Below, one piece after another: positions 1-9,626 of a stretch of 64,000 bases of DNA; position 1 is the first letter of the stretch; every line of letters begins with the position of its first letter. Origin of the DNA: Nocardia beijingensis NBRC 16342 (lineage in GTDB: Bacteria > Actinomycetota > Actinomycetes > Mycobacteriales > Mycobacteriaceae). The translations under genes and the position numbers were made by a program. The stretch covers positions 124,001-188,000 of the forward strand of contig NZ_BDBC01000015.1 in NCBI RefSeq assembly GCF_001612785.1, given 5' to 3'. Under the pieces are notes generated by a model. It was given only the letters and a program-made list of their open reading frames with translations, was not told the origin of the DNA and did no database searches.

Positions 1-533
1 ATGCCGACCGCGATGCTGCCATCGCCGGGCGCCTCGACCGGCGCGTACCAGCCGCCGGACAGCAGCGTGACCGCCGTGTCGGTGGTGATGTCGAACCAGA
101 TCCAGCCGCCGTCCTCGAACGGGCCGAGGTCGGTCTCGAATTCCACGACCACCGAGTCGGCCCCGGACGCGACCGCGAATTCCTTGCCCTGCACGTGGAT
201 TCGCGAGCCGTCCGCCTTGGAGCGGTAGACGTCCACGCGGCCGTGCCCGGCCAGTTCCAGCCGCAGCACCACCGACGACAGGACGCTCCAGCGCCGCCAG
301 TAGCTCGCGGGCAGCGCGTTGAAGTAGGTGCAGAAGGAGACCTCGGACTCCGCGCCGATCGACAGCGAGGTACGGGTGGTGGCGTGCGCGCGCCTGGCGT
401 TGGTCGCCGATTCCTCGACGTAGAGCGTGCGCACGTCCAGCGGCTCACCCGGCCTGGGCAGGATGATGCGCTGCAACAGCGACTTCGCGCGGGTTTCGGT
501 GGTCATGTCTTCCAGAATGGATTGGGAGGTCAT
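1..533 (-). CDS. glfT2: Galactofuranosyltransferase GlfT2, N-terminal part (runs off the window)
   Basis: Polymerises the galactan of arabinogalactan using UDP-galactofuranose at the cytoplasmic membrane. Only about the first 177 residues are present. They contain the family's N-terminal beta-sandwich, with recognisable stretches ILPRPGEPLDVRTLYVEES, SEVSFCTYFNALPASYWRRW and FEDGGWIWFDITTDTAVTL, all very close to mycobacterial GlfT2 from memory. The GT-A catalytic domain lies outside. The ATG is at 531-533, 7 bases after the glf stop, so the two genes are one transcription unit with glf first. An internal ATG ten codons later is a less likely start. Confidence 0.93.
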   Translation of the reverse strand, partial: MTSQSILEDMTTETRAKSLLQRIILPRPGEPLDVRTLYVEESATNARRAHATTRTSLSIGAESEVSFCTYFNALPASYWRRWSVLSSVVLRLELAGHGRVDVYRSKADGSRIHVQGKEFAVASGADSVVVEFETDLGPFEDGGWIWFDITTDTAVTLLSGGWYAPVEAPGDGSIAVG

Positions 534-540
534 CGCGCTC

Positions 541-1977
<1,437 letters not shown>

Positions 1978-1994
1978 TCAAGGGGTCTTCGGGT

Positions 1995-2717
1995 TCAGGC
2001 CGGGAAACCGACGTCGAGTTCCACCTCGTCCCGCTCGGTGTACAGCCGCCAGTAGTGGTCGCCGAGTTCGGCGCCGCTCATCCGGACGATCTCCAGCCCC
2101 GCCGGGATCACCTCCGGATTCTCGTCGATGATCTGCGCGGCCTTGCTGCCGTCGATCAGCGCGCCGATGTTGAGCAATCCGACGTAGACGCCGGTCCCGC
2201 GCAATTCGACCGCGAGCTGGCGCAGGTATCCGCGCTGAGCGGCCAGCGCGATGCCGAAATTGGCCAGGTAGGGCGCCACGAAGTGCTCGGAGGAGCCCGA
2301 GGAGAACAGCAGCGCGCCGTCGCCGCGCTCCACCATCTTCGGTGCCAGCGCCCGCGTCACCAGGATCGGTGAGTGCAGTTTCAGCGCGATCGGCGCGTCG
2401 AGGGACGGGATGTCCACCTCCAGGGTGGAAGGCAGCCGGTCGCTCATGTTGCCCGCCGCGCCGTGCATGGCCACGTCGATCGGCCCGAACGTCGCCTCGA
2501 TCTTCTCGATCACGCCGGTGACCTGCGCGGCGACAGTGACGTCCGCGGGGAAGGCCGCGGCCTCGATGCCTTCGGCCGTCAACTCCTCCGCGTGCCGCCG
2601 CGCCTTTTCGGGATCCCGGCCGATGACGGCCACCCGGAATCCTTCGCGCCCGAATCGGCGTCCTGTGCCGACGCCGAGGCCGGGTCCGTACCCGAAGATC
2701 GCGATGGTCTTGGACAT
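1995..2717 (-). CDS. Short-chain dehydrogenase/reductase
   Basis: An NAD(P)-dependent oxidoreductase of the SDR superfamily, 240 aa. The N-terminal Rossmann motif is GYGPGLGVGTG, followed by an RDPEKARR segment typical of the cofactor-selecting loop, and a middle region HGAAGNM corresponding to the NNAG motif. The expected YxxxK motif is not clear: around it one reads ANFGIALAAQRGYLRQLA, so catalysis may be atypical. ATG 2717 is preferred over GTG 2723 because AGGAG sits 5 bases ahead of it. It is divergent from a TetR gene with a shared palindromic operator between them, so that regulator probably controls it. Substrate unknown. Confidence 0.8.
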   Translation of the reverse strand: MSKTIAIFGYGPGLGVGTGRRFGREGFRVAVIGRDPEKARRHAEELTAEGIEAAAFPADVTVAAQVTGVIEKIEATFGPIDVAMHGAAGNMSDRLPSTLEVDIPSLDAPIALKLHSPILVTRALAPKMVERGDGALLFSSGSSEHFVAPYLANFGIALAAQRGYLRQLAVELRGTGVYVGLLNIGALIDGSKAAQIIDENPEVIPAGLEIVRMSGAELGDHYWRLYTERDEVELDVGFPA

Positions 2718-2733
2718 TGCCACTCCTGATTAA

Positions 2734-2793
2734 GTTGAGAGATGGTTCAAGTTATGCGGCCGACAGTAGCATTAACTTGAACCCATGCTCAAC
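2734..2793. promoter_or_regulatory. Double palindromic operator between SDR and TetR genes
   Basis: A perfect 11-bp inverted repeat GGTTCAAGTTA (2744-2754) / TAACTTGAACC (2773-2783) is flanked by a second inverted pair GTTGAG (2734-2739) / CTCAAC (2788-2793) with exactly the same centre. It fills the divergent intergenic region and is probably bound by the adjacent TetR-family regulator. Confidence 0.75.
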
Positions 2794-2827
2794 ATATGGG
2801 CGCCTGCCTGATTTGTAGGATCGGCCC

Positions 2828-3460
2828 GTGGACAAGCCGTTACGCAGCGATGCCCAACGCAATCGGGACGCGCTCGTGACCGCCGCCCGCGCCGTCTTCG
2901 AGGAACGCGGTCTCGACGCGCCGCTGAAAGAGATCGCCGCCCGCGCCGGGGTCGCCATCGGCACGCTCTACAACCGCTTCCCCACCCGCGACGACCTCAT
3001 CGCGGCCGCGGTCGAGGATCGGATCGAAGCGGGCAGCCGCATCGCCGAGGACGCGCTGGCCATCGAGGACCCCTGGGAATCGTTCGTCTACCTGGTGGAG
3101 CAGGTATGCGCGCTGCAAGCCGCCGACCGGCTGCTCAGCGAACTGGCCGTGCGCGCCGCGCCCAGTCGCGCCATCGCGCGGGCCCAGGAGTACGGCCACG
3201 GCCTGATGCGCCGGATCATCACCCGGGCACAGGAAGCCGGAGTCCTGCGCGCCGACTGGGTGCTCGAGGACATCGCCTTCATCACCTGGTCACACACCCG
3301 AATCGTCGAGGCGACCGCTCACATCGCCCCCGAAGCATGGCGTCGCCACCTCGGCCTGATACTCGACGGCCTGCGCGCGGAGGCCGCCCACCCGCTTCCG
3401 GTGCCCCCGATCACGGAGGACCAGTTGATGCACGCGCTCGGGCGCGACGGCGAGAGTTGA
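2828..3460 (+). CDS. TetR/AcrR family regulator
   Basis: A one-component repressor of 210 aa. The N-terminal helix-turn-helix spans roughly residues 8-55 (RDALVTAARAVFEERG, then APLKEIAARAGVAIGTLYNRF), the standard TetR DNA-binding domain. The C-terminal ligand domain resembles the SbtR-like group, but its inducer cannot be read from sequence. It starts at GTG 2828. Its divergent partner is the SDR gene, and the palindromes between them make autoregulation and control of the SDR likely. Confidence 0.88.
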   Translation: MDKPLRSDAQRNRDALVTAARAVFEERGLDAPLKEIAARAGVAIGTLYNRFPTRDDLIAAAVEDRIEAGSRIAEDALAIEDPWESFVYLVEQVCALQAADRLLSELAVRAAPSRAIARAQEYGHGLMRRIITRAQEAGVLRADWVLEDIAFITWSHTRIVEATAHIAPEAWRRHLGLILDGLRAEAAHPLPVPPITEDQLMHALGRDGES

Positions 3461-3634
3461 CCGTGCTGAAAGCGTAGGCGGATGTCGCCTTCGCCGAACA
3501 CTCAGTGATGCGGCCCCGGCGGCGCCGCCGGGGGACTTGTCTCGCATCGAACCTTACCGCGCCGTTCGGGCGGGATCGAGACGAAAGCCGTCTTCGCACA
3601 GCGACATACCCCGATTCGGCTGATGCGGACGAAC

Positions 3635-3670
3635 CGACGGCCGGTACGCGTTTGTGCGTACCGGCCGTCG
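3635..3670. terminator. Bidirectional hairpin between convergent TetR and MerR genes
   Basis: A perfect 15-bp stem, CGACGGCCGGTACGC (3635-3649) / GCGTACCGGCCGTCG (3656-3670), with loop GTTTGT. It lies just past the MerR stop and downstream of the TetR gene. There is no T tract, as is common in high-GC actinobacteria. Confidence 0.7.
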
Positions 3671-3682
3671 GAGGGTTGTGTG

Positions 3683-4441
3683 CTACAGCCGCTGCTCGGC
3701 GTAGACCTTCATCGCGTCGCGCACGAACTCGGCGGTCCCCGCGCCGTGCACGTCGTAGTTCTGCGCGAAACGCGGGTCGGCCACGTACATCTCGCCGAGG
3801 TTGACGAACGCCTCTTTCACCACCGGACGCCCCTGCCAGCCGACGCCGATCCACTCGTAGTGGCGCTGGACGATGGCCTGCACCTCGGCGGCGTCGGGCG
3901 CGAGCCCGTTGGCGTGCGCCCTGCCGTAGTCGGCGGCGATGTCGAGATGGGTTTGCTGGAAGCTCTTCTTGTCCTTCTCGGACATCGAGCCCCACCAGCG
4001 GTCGCCCCTCTCGTAGGCCTCCTTGCCCCAGCGTTCGATCACCTCGTCCTTGTACTTCGTGTGGTCGAAGCCGTCGAAAACTTCTGCTGCCACGAGTTGT
4101 TCACCTCTTTCCGTCTTGTGCAGCGTGGTTCGCACCGACTCGATCTGCCGCCGGATCCGATCCTGTTCCTGCCGGAGCAGTTCCAGGTGCGTACGCAGCG
4201 CGGCGGCGGTTTCCTGCTCGCCGGCGAGAACATCGGCGATGACCGGAAGGCCGAGGCCGAGTTCACGCAGCAGCAGGATGCGTTGCAACCGCACGAGGGA
4301 ATCCTGGTCGTAGTACCGGTAACCGTTGGCTCCGATCCGGCTGGGCGGCAACAGCCCGAGCTGCCCGTAGTGGCGCAGCGTGCGGCTGGTGGTACCGGCC
4401 GCCTTCGCCAGATCCTGGATGGACCATTCCTTCCCGCCCAC
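3683..4441 (-). CDS. MerR family regulator with TipAS ligand domain
   Basis: A TipA-like activator/repressor of 252 aa. Residues 5-75 form a MerR winged helix (WSIQDLAKAAGTTSRTLRHY, then LLPPSRIGANGYRYYD), followed by a coiled-coil dimerisation helix (about 80-120). The C-terminal domain (about 135-250) reads as TipAS/albicidin-binding type (RWGKEAYERGDRWWGSMSE and HYEWIG). Relatives bind thiopeptide or peptide antibiotics. The start is GTG 4441, with AGGA upstream. A candidate own operator lies in the promoter region. Confidence 0.85.
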   Translation of the reverse strand: MGGKEWSIQDLAKAAGTTSRTLRHYGQLGLLPPSRIGANGYRYYDQDSLVRLQRILLLRELGLGLPVIADVLAGEQETAAALRTHLELLRQEQDRIRRQIESVRTTLHKTERGEQLVAAEVFDGFDHTKYKDEVIERWGKEAYERGDRWWGSMSEKDKKSFQQTHLDIAADYGRAHANGLAPDAAEVQAIVQRHYEWIGVGWQGRPVVKEAFVNLGEMYVADPRFAQNYDVHGAGTAEFVRDAMKVYAEQRL

Positions 4442-4486
4442 GATCCTGTTTCCTTCGTGCTCTCGTCGGTGTAACCAGCTTGCAAG

Positions 4487-4501
4487 TTGACGCTACGTCA
4501 A
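4487..4501 (-). promoter_or_regulatory. Candidate MerR operator
   Basis: The palindrome TTGACG-CTA-CGTCAA lies about 45 bases upstream of the MerR start and resembles autoregulatory sites of TipA-like regulators, in which the dyad sits between the -35 and -10 hexamers. Confidence 0.5.
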
Positions 4502-4591
4502 GGTCAACCCCCTTATGCGATCAACGCAGGCATCGCGCCACCGCCAGGCACAGGGGCACCGCCAGGGTTGGACAGCACCGGCCAAATGCAC

Positions 4592-6073
4592 TCATTTAGC
4601 CACAGCGGCACCATCGGGCACAGGGGCACCGCCAGGCGGCGTGGCACTGCCAGGCAGGGTGGCACCGCCAGGCGAGATGGCACTGCCAGGCGGGATGGCA
4701 CTACCAGGCATTACGGCACCGCCAGGCGTAGCAGGACCACCGGACACAGCCGCGTCTCCAGGTGCACCAGGCTGAGCCCCACCGCCGGGCGGCACGACGT
4801 CGGGCCGGAGCGCGGGCGCCGGGCCGGACGGGACCTGCTGCGCCCCATCCGCTTCCGGCACCACCTGCAACATGCGCGAGTAGTCCACCACCTGCGCGCC
4901 CAAGGTCGGCGTCGCGATGATCACGCCGTTGGTGTACATCCGGTAGGTGCCCGCGTGCTGCGGCAGGATCATCTGCGGTCCGATCGGCGTGCCGAGGGAA
5001 CTGTTCGCGCCGCCGATCCGTCGGTACTCGGCATCGATCGCCGACTCCGTGTCCGCCGCCCGCGTCGGCGGCTGCTCGCCCGGAGCGGTGGTGAGCAACT
5101 GCTCGGGCGCAGGCCCGACGTCCATGGTCCGGATATCCGCCGGTTCCCCTCCGTCGGGTGCGGCGGAGTACTCCGTCCGCAGGATCCGGCCTTCGCGCAG
5201 CAGCACCGCGCCCGCCGTGGCGGCCACGGCCGCCGCCGTCCTGGGGTCTTCCCGCTCGGTGCCGGGATAGCTCTGACAAGCGGTGGTGTCGCACGTCTGC
5301 GCGTACGGGTAACGCTGTTCGGCAAGGACATACGAGCGCGCCGCGATCGCCTGGGCGCGCAGCGCCTCGGCCGCGCCTTTGTCCGCCCAGTTGGGCTGCA
5401 CCTCGGCCGGGACCACGCCGAGCAGATAATCCTCGACATCCACCTGGTTGATAGTGCGGGCAGCGCCGTCGTCGAGGGCGACGCCGAGCGCACCGCGATA
5501 GGACGGACCGCCGCACAGCGTGAGGTGTTCGGCCACCGGCCGGTTCGGCCTCGGGTCGATCGGTTGAACCCAGGGGTCGTCGGTCTGCGCCTGCCACAGC
5601 ACGTCACCGTCGCAACCCACGGTCACCACCACGGTGGCTCCGCCGCCGGGCAGCGGCGTGAGGTGCGCGGCTTGGCCGGGCGGGAGCTGGCGGCCCGCCA
5701 CTCGCAGCCCGGTGGCGGCGAAGACGTCCAGCGAAGAGCCGTCCCGAGCCGCGAGGCGGACCCCGACGGGGACGGGCGCGACAGTGCCGAACGTCGCGCC
5801 CGGGTAGTAGTGCGCGAGGATGCGATCGGCACCCCAGCCCGCTCGAGCGTTCTCGAACGCGCCGACCTGACTCAAGCCGCGGCCGTGTCCCGGCCCCGCC
5901 AGCGGGCGATACGGCACGTCGACCGGCCAGGCCGAGAGCACGACGACGGCTCCAGCGACCAGCCCGACTCCACTGAGCAACAGCACAGGACCCGCCACAG
6001 CCGTCCCGAACAGCCCCCTGACGCGACCTCGCTGGGAAAATATCGCTCTTACCAGCATTTTTCTGACCCCCAC
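4592..6073 (-). CDS. SpoIID/LytB domain protein with hexapeptide-repeat tail
   Basis: A membrane-anchored envelope protein of 493 aa. A transmembrane segment lies at about residues 23-47, followed by an extracellular SpoIID/LytB-type domain: the motifs VEDYLLGVVPAEV, ALRAQAIAARSYVLAE and CDTTACQSYPGTE match the amidase-enhancer/lytic transglycosylase family that acts on peptidoglycan. The early part GPGHGRGLSQVGAFENARAGW is also typical of the family. The last roughly 70 residues are Pro/Gly/Ala-rich and include six hexapeptides of the form PG[GS]Axx. It is divergent from the PGRP amidase, suggesting joint cell-wall remodelling. Enzymatic activity is inferred from the family only. Confidence 0.82.
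   Translation of the reverse strand: MGVRKMLVRAIFSQRGRVRGLFGTAVAGPVLLLSGVGLVAGAVVVLSAWPVDVPYRPLAGPGHGRGLSQVGAFENARAGWGADRILAHYYPGATFGTVAPVPVGVRLAARDGSSLDVFAATGLRVAGRQLPPGQAAHLTPLPGGGATVVVTVGCDGDVLWQAQTDDPWVQPIDPRPNRPVAEHLTLCGGPSYRGALGVALDDGAARTINQVDVEDYLLGVVPAEVQPNWADKGAAEALRAQAIAARSYVLAEQRYPYAQTCDTTACQSYPGTEREDPRTAAAVAATAGAVLLREGRILRTEYSAAPDGGEPADIRTMDVGPAPEQLLTTAPGEQPPTRAADTESAIDAEYRRIGGANSSLGTPIGPQMILPQHAGTYRMYTNGVIIATPTLGAQVVDYSRMLQVVPEADGAQQVPSGPAPALRPDVVPPGGGAQPGAPGDAAVSGGPATPGGAVMPGSAIPPGSAISPGGATLPGSATPPGGAPVPDGAAVAK
4625..4732. repeat. Six 18-bp tandem repeats inside the SpoIID-like gene
   Basis: Six consecutive 18-bp units beginning GGCAC[CT]GCCAGGC (the fifth reads GGCACTACCAGGC) start at 4625, 4643, 4661, 4679, 4697 and 4715. 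Each encodes one PG[GS]Axx hexapeptide on the minus strand. Unit length is a multiple of three, so copy-number change would preserve the frame. Confidence 0.85.
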
Positions 6074-6218
6074 ATGGGCCTATTACGATGCATCCGTTCA
6101 CTCCCGCGGTTTACGAGGCGGTAGATCTTCCACTTTTTCCGCACGTTTTGCAGACGCGCCAGCAATCAACCAGCTACATTCAGGCAATCACATAATCCTC
6201 AACCAGAGGTTTAGCCAT

Positions 6219-6263
6219 GTGACAAATGTGGTTATTGTGACCGTTGTTACATCAGGAAGTGAC
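6219..6263. promoter_or_regulatory. Cluster of GTnAC pentamers, possible MtrA box
   Basis: Four GTnAC pentamers occur on the plus strand at 6219, 6237, 6246 and 6259 (GTGAC, GTGAC, GTTAC, GTGAC). The first three are spaced in multiples of 9 bases. Direct GTnAC-type repeats are the recognition element reported for the response regulator MtrA at peptidoglycan-hydrolase promoters in related genera. The cluster lies 44-88 bases before the amidase start, in a 233-bp divergent region. Confidence 0.45.
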
Positions 6264-6306
6264 CCTTTAATCACAGATCACTGGTACGACCTGATTGGAG
6301 ACGCAC

Positions 6307-8550
6307 GTGCGGTACCGCAAACCGAAACGCTCCTACGTGCTACCGGTTGTCACCACCCTCGCGGTAGCTGCCCCGCTCGGCACGCTGGCGCTCAGCGCTT
6401 CGAACGACTACCGCACCGCCACCGACAGCGAACCGGCCGCCGTCTCCGCCGGCCTCGCCGAGGTCGCACTCACCCAGGCCCCCGATATCGTGTTGCCGCT
6501 GCGCGAATTCACCGGGCTGACGCTGCCTGATCTGCATCTTTCCGACCTGCGCATGCTGCCGATGGCGGCGGGCATTCCGATTCAGGACGGGCCGCTGCCC
6601 CCGGGCGCGCAACCACCGGAAGGAATGCGACTACCCAGTTCCAATTCCAACCAAACCCCCGAATCCGAATTGATGCCGATGCGGCCGGACGGCGGCACGA
6701 ATTCCGCTGGTCAGCCGATTTCCCAACCTTCGGCGAACAGCGTGCGCTTCATCGCTGATCCCGCCCGGCTCCAGCCCGGCACGACGCCCGACACCCCGGC
6801 GCTGTCTCCCGGGGCGGTGACCCCCGAACAGATGAGCCAGGTGGGGGCCCAGGTGAAGGAACTTTCCAGCGACACCCCGTTCAGCATGGTCGCCCTCACC
6901 GCGCGAGAGCTGGCGGACACCAGAGCCACCATCCGCGCTCGGCAGCCCGATGGCACCTGGGGGCCCTGGTACGACACCGAACCGGTGGACACCCACCGCA
7001 CCGATCACTCCGGCCCCGGCCCGACCGACGGCACCGAGCCGATCTACGTGGGCAACACGAACGCGGTGCAGGTGCTGGTCACCCGAAAGCAAGCGGCGCG
7101 GACGATCCAGCCGGTGGCGCAACCCGGACCCAGCGCGGACGATCGGTCGCGTCCGGGCGACCCGGCTCAGCAGGTCCATGACCTGACCGCCGTGCTGATC
7201 GATCCCGGCCGGGCCGCCGCCGACGGCGATCTGCGCAACGTGGCGGCCGCGCTGCCCGGCGGCGGACCGAGCGTGATCACCCGCGCCCAGTGGGGCGCCG
7301 ACGAATCCATCCGCTGTGCCGAACCGACCTACGACGACCGTCTCGGCGGCGTCACGGTGCACCACACCGCAGGCCGCAACGACTACAGCAAGTCCGAGTC
7401 GGCGGGCATCGTCCGCGCGATCTACACCTATCACGCGAAGACGTTGGGCTGGTGCGACATCGGCTACAACGCCCTGGTCGACAAGTACGGCCAGATCTTC
7501 GAAGGACGCTTCGGCGGCCTCGACCGCCCGGTGCAGGGCGCGCACGCGGGCGGGTTCAACGAGAACACCTCTGGCGTCGCGCTGATGGGCAACTACGAGT
7601 CCGAGCAACCGACGGAGGAGGCGCTCCAGGCGATCGGCGCCTTCGTCGGCTGGCGCACCAAGGTCGCCGGACTCGATCCCAAAGGCTCCACCACGATGTA
7701 CTCCGAGGGCACCTCCTTCACCTCGTACGCCGAGGGCGAGGCCGTGCAGTTGCCGGTGGTCTTCGCACACCGCGATGTCGGAAACACCACCTGCCCAGGC
7801 GACGCGGCGTACGCGCTGATGGACCGGATACGCGACATCGCCGCCGGTGCGCCGGGCTCGCCGGGCACGCACGACAGCCAGGCGCCCGCACCGGCGGAAT
7901 CCGACGTGTCGGCCCTCGCCGCGCTGACCACCAAGCTGCTGAACATGGTGCAGGAGAACATCATCGCCAGGCACTGGTCGCAGTCCGGTGGACCGAACGG
8001 CCCGCTCGGCGCCGCGCGTTCGGACGTGCTGCCCGCCGCGGGTGACCGCCAGTACGCGAAGTTCGCCAACGGCTACGTCTACACCGCCGCCGACGGGCAG
8101 GTCGTCGAGGTGCTCGGCAGCATCCTGGACCGGTTCCTGCAACTCGGCGCCGACACGGGGATGCTCGGACTCCCCCTGCGCAACGCCTATCCGGTCCCCG
8201 ACGGCCTGCGCGCCGACTTCGAGCACGGTTCGCTGATCCTCGACCAGCTCACCGGCCTCGTCACGACGGTGTGGAAGACCTACAACGACACCTATCGAGA
8301 GGAAATGAGCCGGAACCCGGTCGCAGCGCAGGTGAGCGCACCGATCCCGAACCGTCTCCCCGCCCCGGCCGCACCGGCCCCGGGAGCTCCGGCAGCAGGC
8401 AGCCCACCGGTCCCGAACGCCGTCCCCACCCCGGCCTCGAGCGGGCTGCCCCAACCGGCCCCGCCACACTCAGCCGCCGTACAACCACCACACGGCTCCG
8501 CTCCAGCCGAACCCGCGTTCCCGGCCGACGCGCCATCCCCTCAGGGCTGA
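6307..8550 (+). CDS. Secreted N-acetylmuramoyl-L-alanine amidase (PGRP domain) with LGFP-type repeats
   Basis: An exported peptidoglycan hydrolase of 747 aa. A signal/anchor segment is at residues 8-27 (RSYVLPVVTTLAVAAPLGTL). A Pro-rich spacer and a beta domain lead to the PGRP/amidase_2 fold at about 325-510, with zinc-ligand motifs VTVHHTAG and FAHRDVGNTTCPGDAAY. LGFP-like wall-binding repeats follow (GPLGAARSDV, GMLGLPLRNAYPVPDGLRADF), then a Pro/Ala-rich tail. It matches the amidase called csp or Rv3811 in mycobacteria in both content and position. GTG 6307 is preferred over TTG 6295 because GGAG lies 6 bases upstream of it. Confidence 0.9.
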   Translation: MRYRKPKRSYVLPVVTTLAVAAPLGTLALSASNDYRTATDSEPAAVSAGLAEVALTQAPDIVLPLREFTGLTLPDLHLSDLRMLPMAAGIPIQDGPLPPGAQPPEGMRLPSSNSNQTPESELMPMRPDGGTNSAGQPISQPSANSVRFIADPARLQPGTTPDTPALSPGAVTPEQMSQVGAQVKELSSDTPFSMVALTARELADTRATIRARQPDGTWGPWYDTEPVDTHRTDHSGPGPTDGTEPIYVGNTNAVQVLVTRKQAARTIQPVAQPGPSADDRSRPGDPAQQVHDLTAVLIDPGRAAADGDLRNVAAALPGGGPSVITRAQWGADESIRCAEPTYDDRLGGVTVHHTAGRNDYSKSESAGIVRAIYTYHAKTLGWCDIGYNALVDKYGQIFEGRFGGLDRPVQGAHAGGFNENTSGVALMGNYESEQPTEEALQAIGAFVGWRTKVAGLDPKGSTTMYSEGTSFTSYAEGEAVQLPVVFAHRDVGNTTCPGDAAYALMDRIRDIAAGAPGSPGTHDSQAPAPAESDVSALAALTTKLLNMVQENIIARHWSQSGGPNGPLGAARSDVLPAAGDRQYAKFANGYVYTAADGQVVEVLGSILDRFLQLGADTGMLGLPLRNAYPVPDGLRADFEHGSLILDQLTGLVTTVWKTYNDTYREEMSRNPVAAQVSAPIPNRLPAPAAPAPGAPAAGSPPVPNAVPTPASSGLPQPAPPHSAAVQPPHGSAPAEPAFPADAPSPQG

Positions 8551-8580
8551 CCTCGGACAGCCCGACCGTTTTCTCCCCTC

Positions 8581-8607
8581 GGAGCCCGCGCCCGACGCGC
8601 GGGCTCC
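8581..8607. terminator. Hairpin between convergent amidase and HAD genes
   Basis: The 10-bp stem GGAGCCCGCG (8581-8590) / CGCGGGCTCC (8598-8607) lies in the 82-bp convergent gap and probably serves both genes. Confidence 0.65.
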
Positions 8608-8632
8608 GAATCGTTCCGCCACGCCACTTCGC

Positions 8633-9463
8633 TCACACCCACCAGCGTTCGAGGATGCGCGCGACGCCATCGTCGGAGTTCGATTCGGCGACCTCGTCGG
8701 CGGCGGCGATGGCCTCGGGGTGGGCGTTGCGCATCGCGACACCGTGGCCCGCCATGGTGAGCATGGGGACGTCGTTGGGCATGTCGCCGAACGCGACGAT
8801 GGTGGATGCGTCCACACCGAGCCGCTGGGCGACCACCGCCAGCCCCGCGGCCTTGGTGATGCCGGGCGCGGACAGTTCGATGAGCCCGTGCTCGGTCGAG
8901 TAGGTGATGTCGGCGCGTTCGCCGATCAGCGGCGCGAGCACCGTGCGCATGTCCGAACTGCGCGCACCTGGCAGCCGGATCAGCATCTTGATGGCGGGTG
9001 CGTCGATGACCTCCTCCCTGGCGACGGAGGTGTCGTCCGGGTTGAGCCAGGCGTGCTCGTACTGCGGCGAGCTGACGAACTGCGGCGTCACGGCGTCGTG
9101 CGCGCTTTCGCCGACGCGTTCGGCGGCCAGACCGCAGCCGGGCAGGGCCCGCTCCGCGACATCGGCGAGCCAGGCCAGCGTCGGCACGTCCAGGGTCATG
9201 CTGGTCAGCACCCGGTCGGCGGCACTGTCGTAGATCACCGCGCCGTTGCCGCATACGCACAGCGGCGCGTACCCGAGCCCTTGCACCACGGGGTCGATCC
9301 AGCGCGGCGGGCGACCCGTGGCCAGCACGAACGGCACGCCGTCGGCGATCAGCGCGCCCACCGCAGCCTTCGTCCGCGCGGTCACCCGCTCGTCGCGGTC
9401 GATGAGGGTGCCGTCCACGTCGGTGGCGACCATCTTCGGTTTGGGGAGGTGCAGGGGCGTCAC
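8633..9463 (-). CDS. Cof-type HAD-superfamily hydrolase
   Basis: A probable small-molecule phosphatase of 276 aa. Motif I is ATDVDGTLID near the N-terminus; motif II is the ATGRPP region; motif III/IV is the FGDMPNDVPML stretch near the C-terminus, giving all Asp residues of the HAD site. The capped C2 middle domain identifies the Cof/YbiV-like group. It corresponds in type and position to Rv3813c. The GTG at 9463, preceded by AGGA, was chosen because upstream codons carry no family similarity. Physiological substrate unknown. Confidence 0.88.
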   Translation of the reverse strand: MTPLHLPKPKMVATDVDGTLIDRDERVTARTKAAVGALIADGVPFVLATGRPPRWIDPVVQGLGYAPLCVCGNGAVIYDSAADRVLTSMTLDVPTLAWLADVAERALPGCGLAAERVGESAHDAVTPQFVSSPQYEHAWLNPDDTSVAREEVIDAPAIKMLIRLPGARSSDMRTVLAPLIGERADITYSTEHGLIELSAPGITKAAGLAVVAQRLGVDASTIVAFGDMPNDVPMLTMAGHGVAMRNAHPEAIAAADEVAESNSDDGVARILERWWV

Positions 9464-9626
9464 CCGTCCATCCTGCCGGACGACCTCCGGCTCGCGCCCG
9501 GCCACCGTGGCCGGATGGGCCCCGGACATGCCCGGATGTCGTGTGGCACGCGCGCCGCGAACCACGTCCTTATGATCGGGGGCTAATACCGACGCTGGCC
9601 CGCCCAGCCGAAAGACCAGAGGACTG

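Noticed and set aside
4487..6124. Long plus-strand open frame (545 codons) opposite the SpoIID-like gene
   Set aside because: It is antisense to a well-supported domain protein and has low-complexity Arg/Gly-rich translation typical of high-GC shadows.
6631..8469. 612-codon minus-strand frame opposite the PGRP amidase
   Set aside because: Antisense shadow; no recognisable motif, while the sense strand has clear catalytic motifs.
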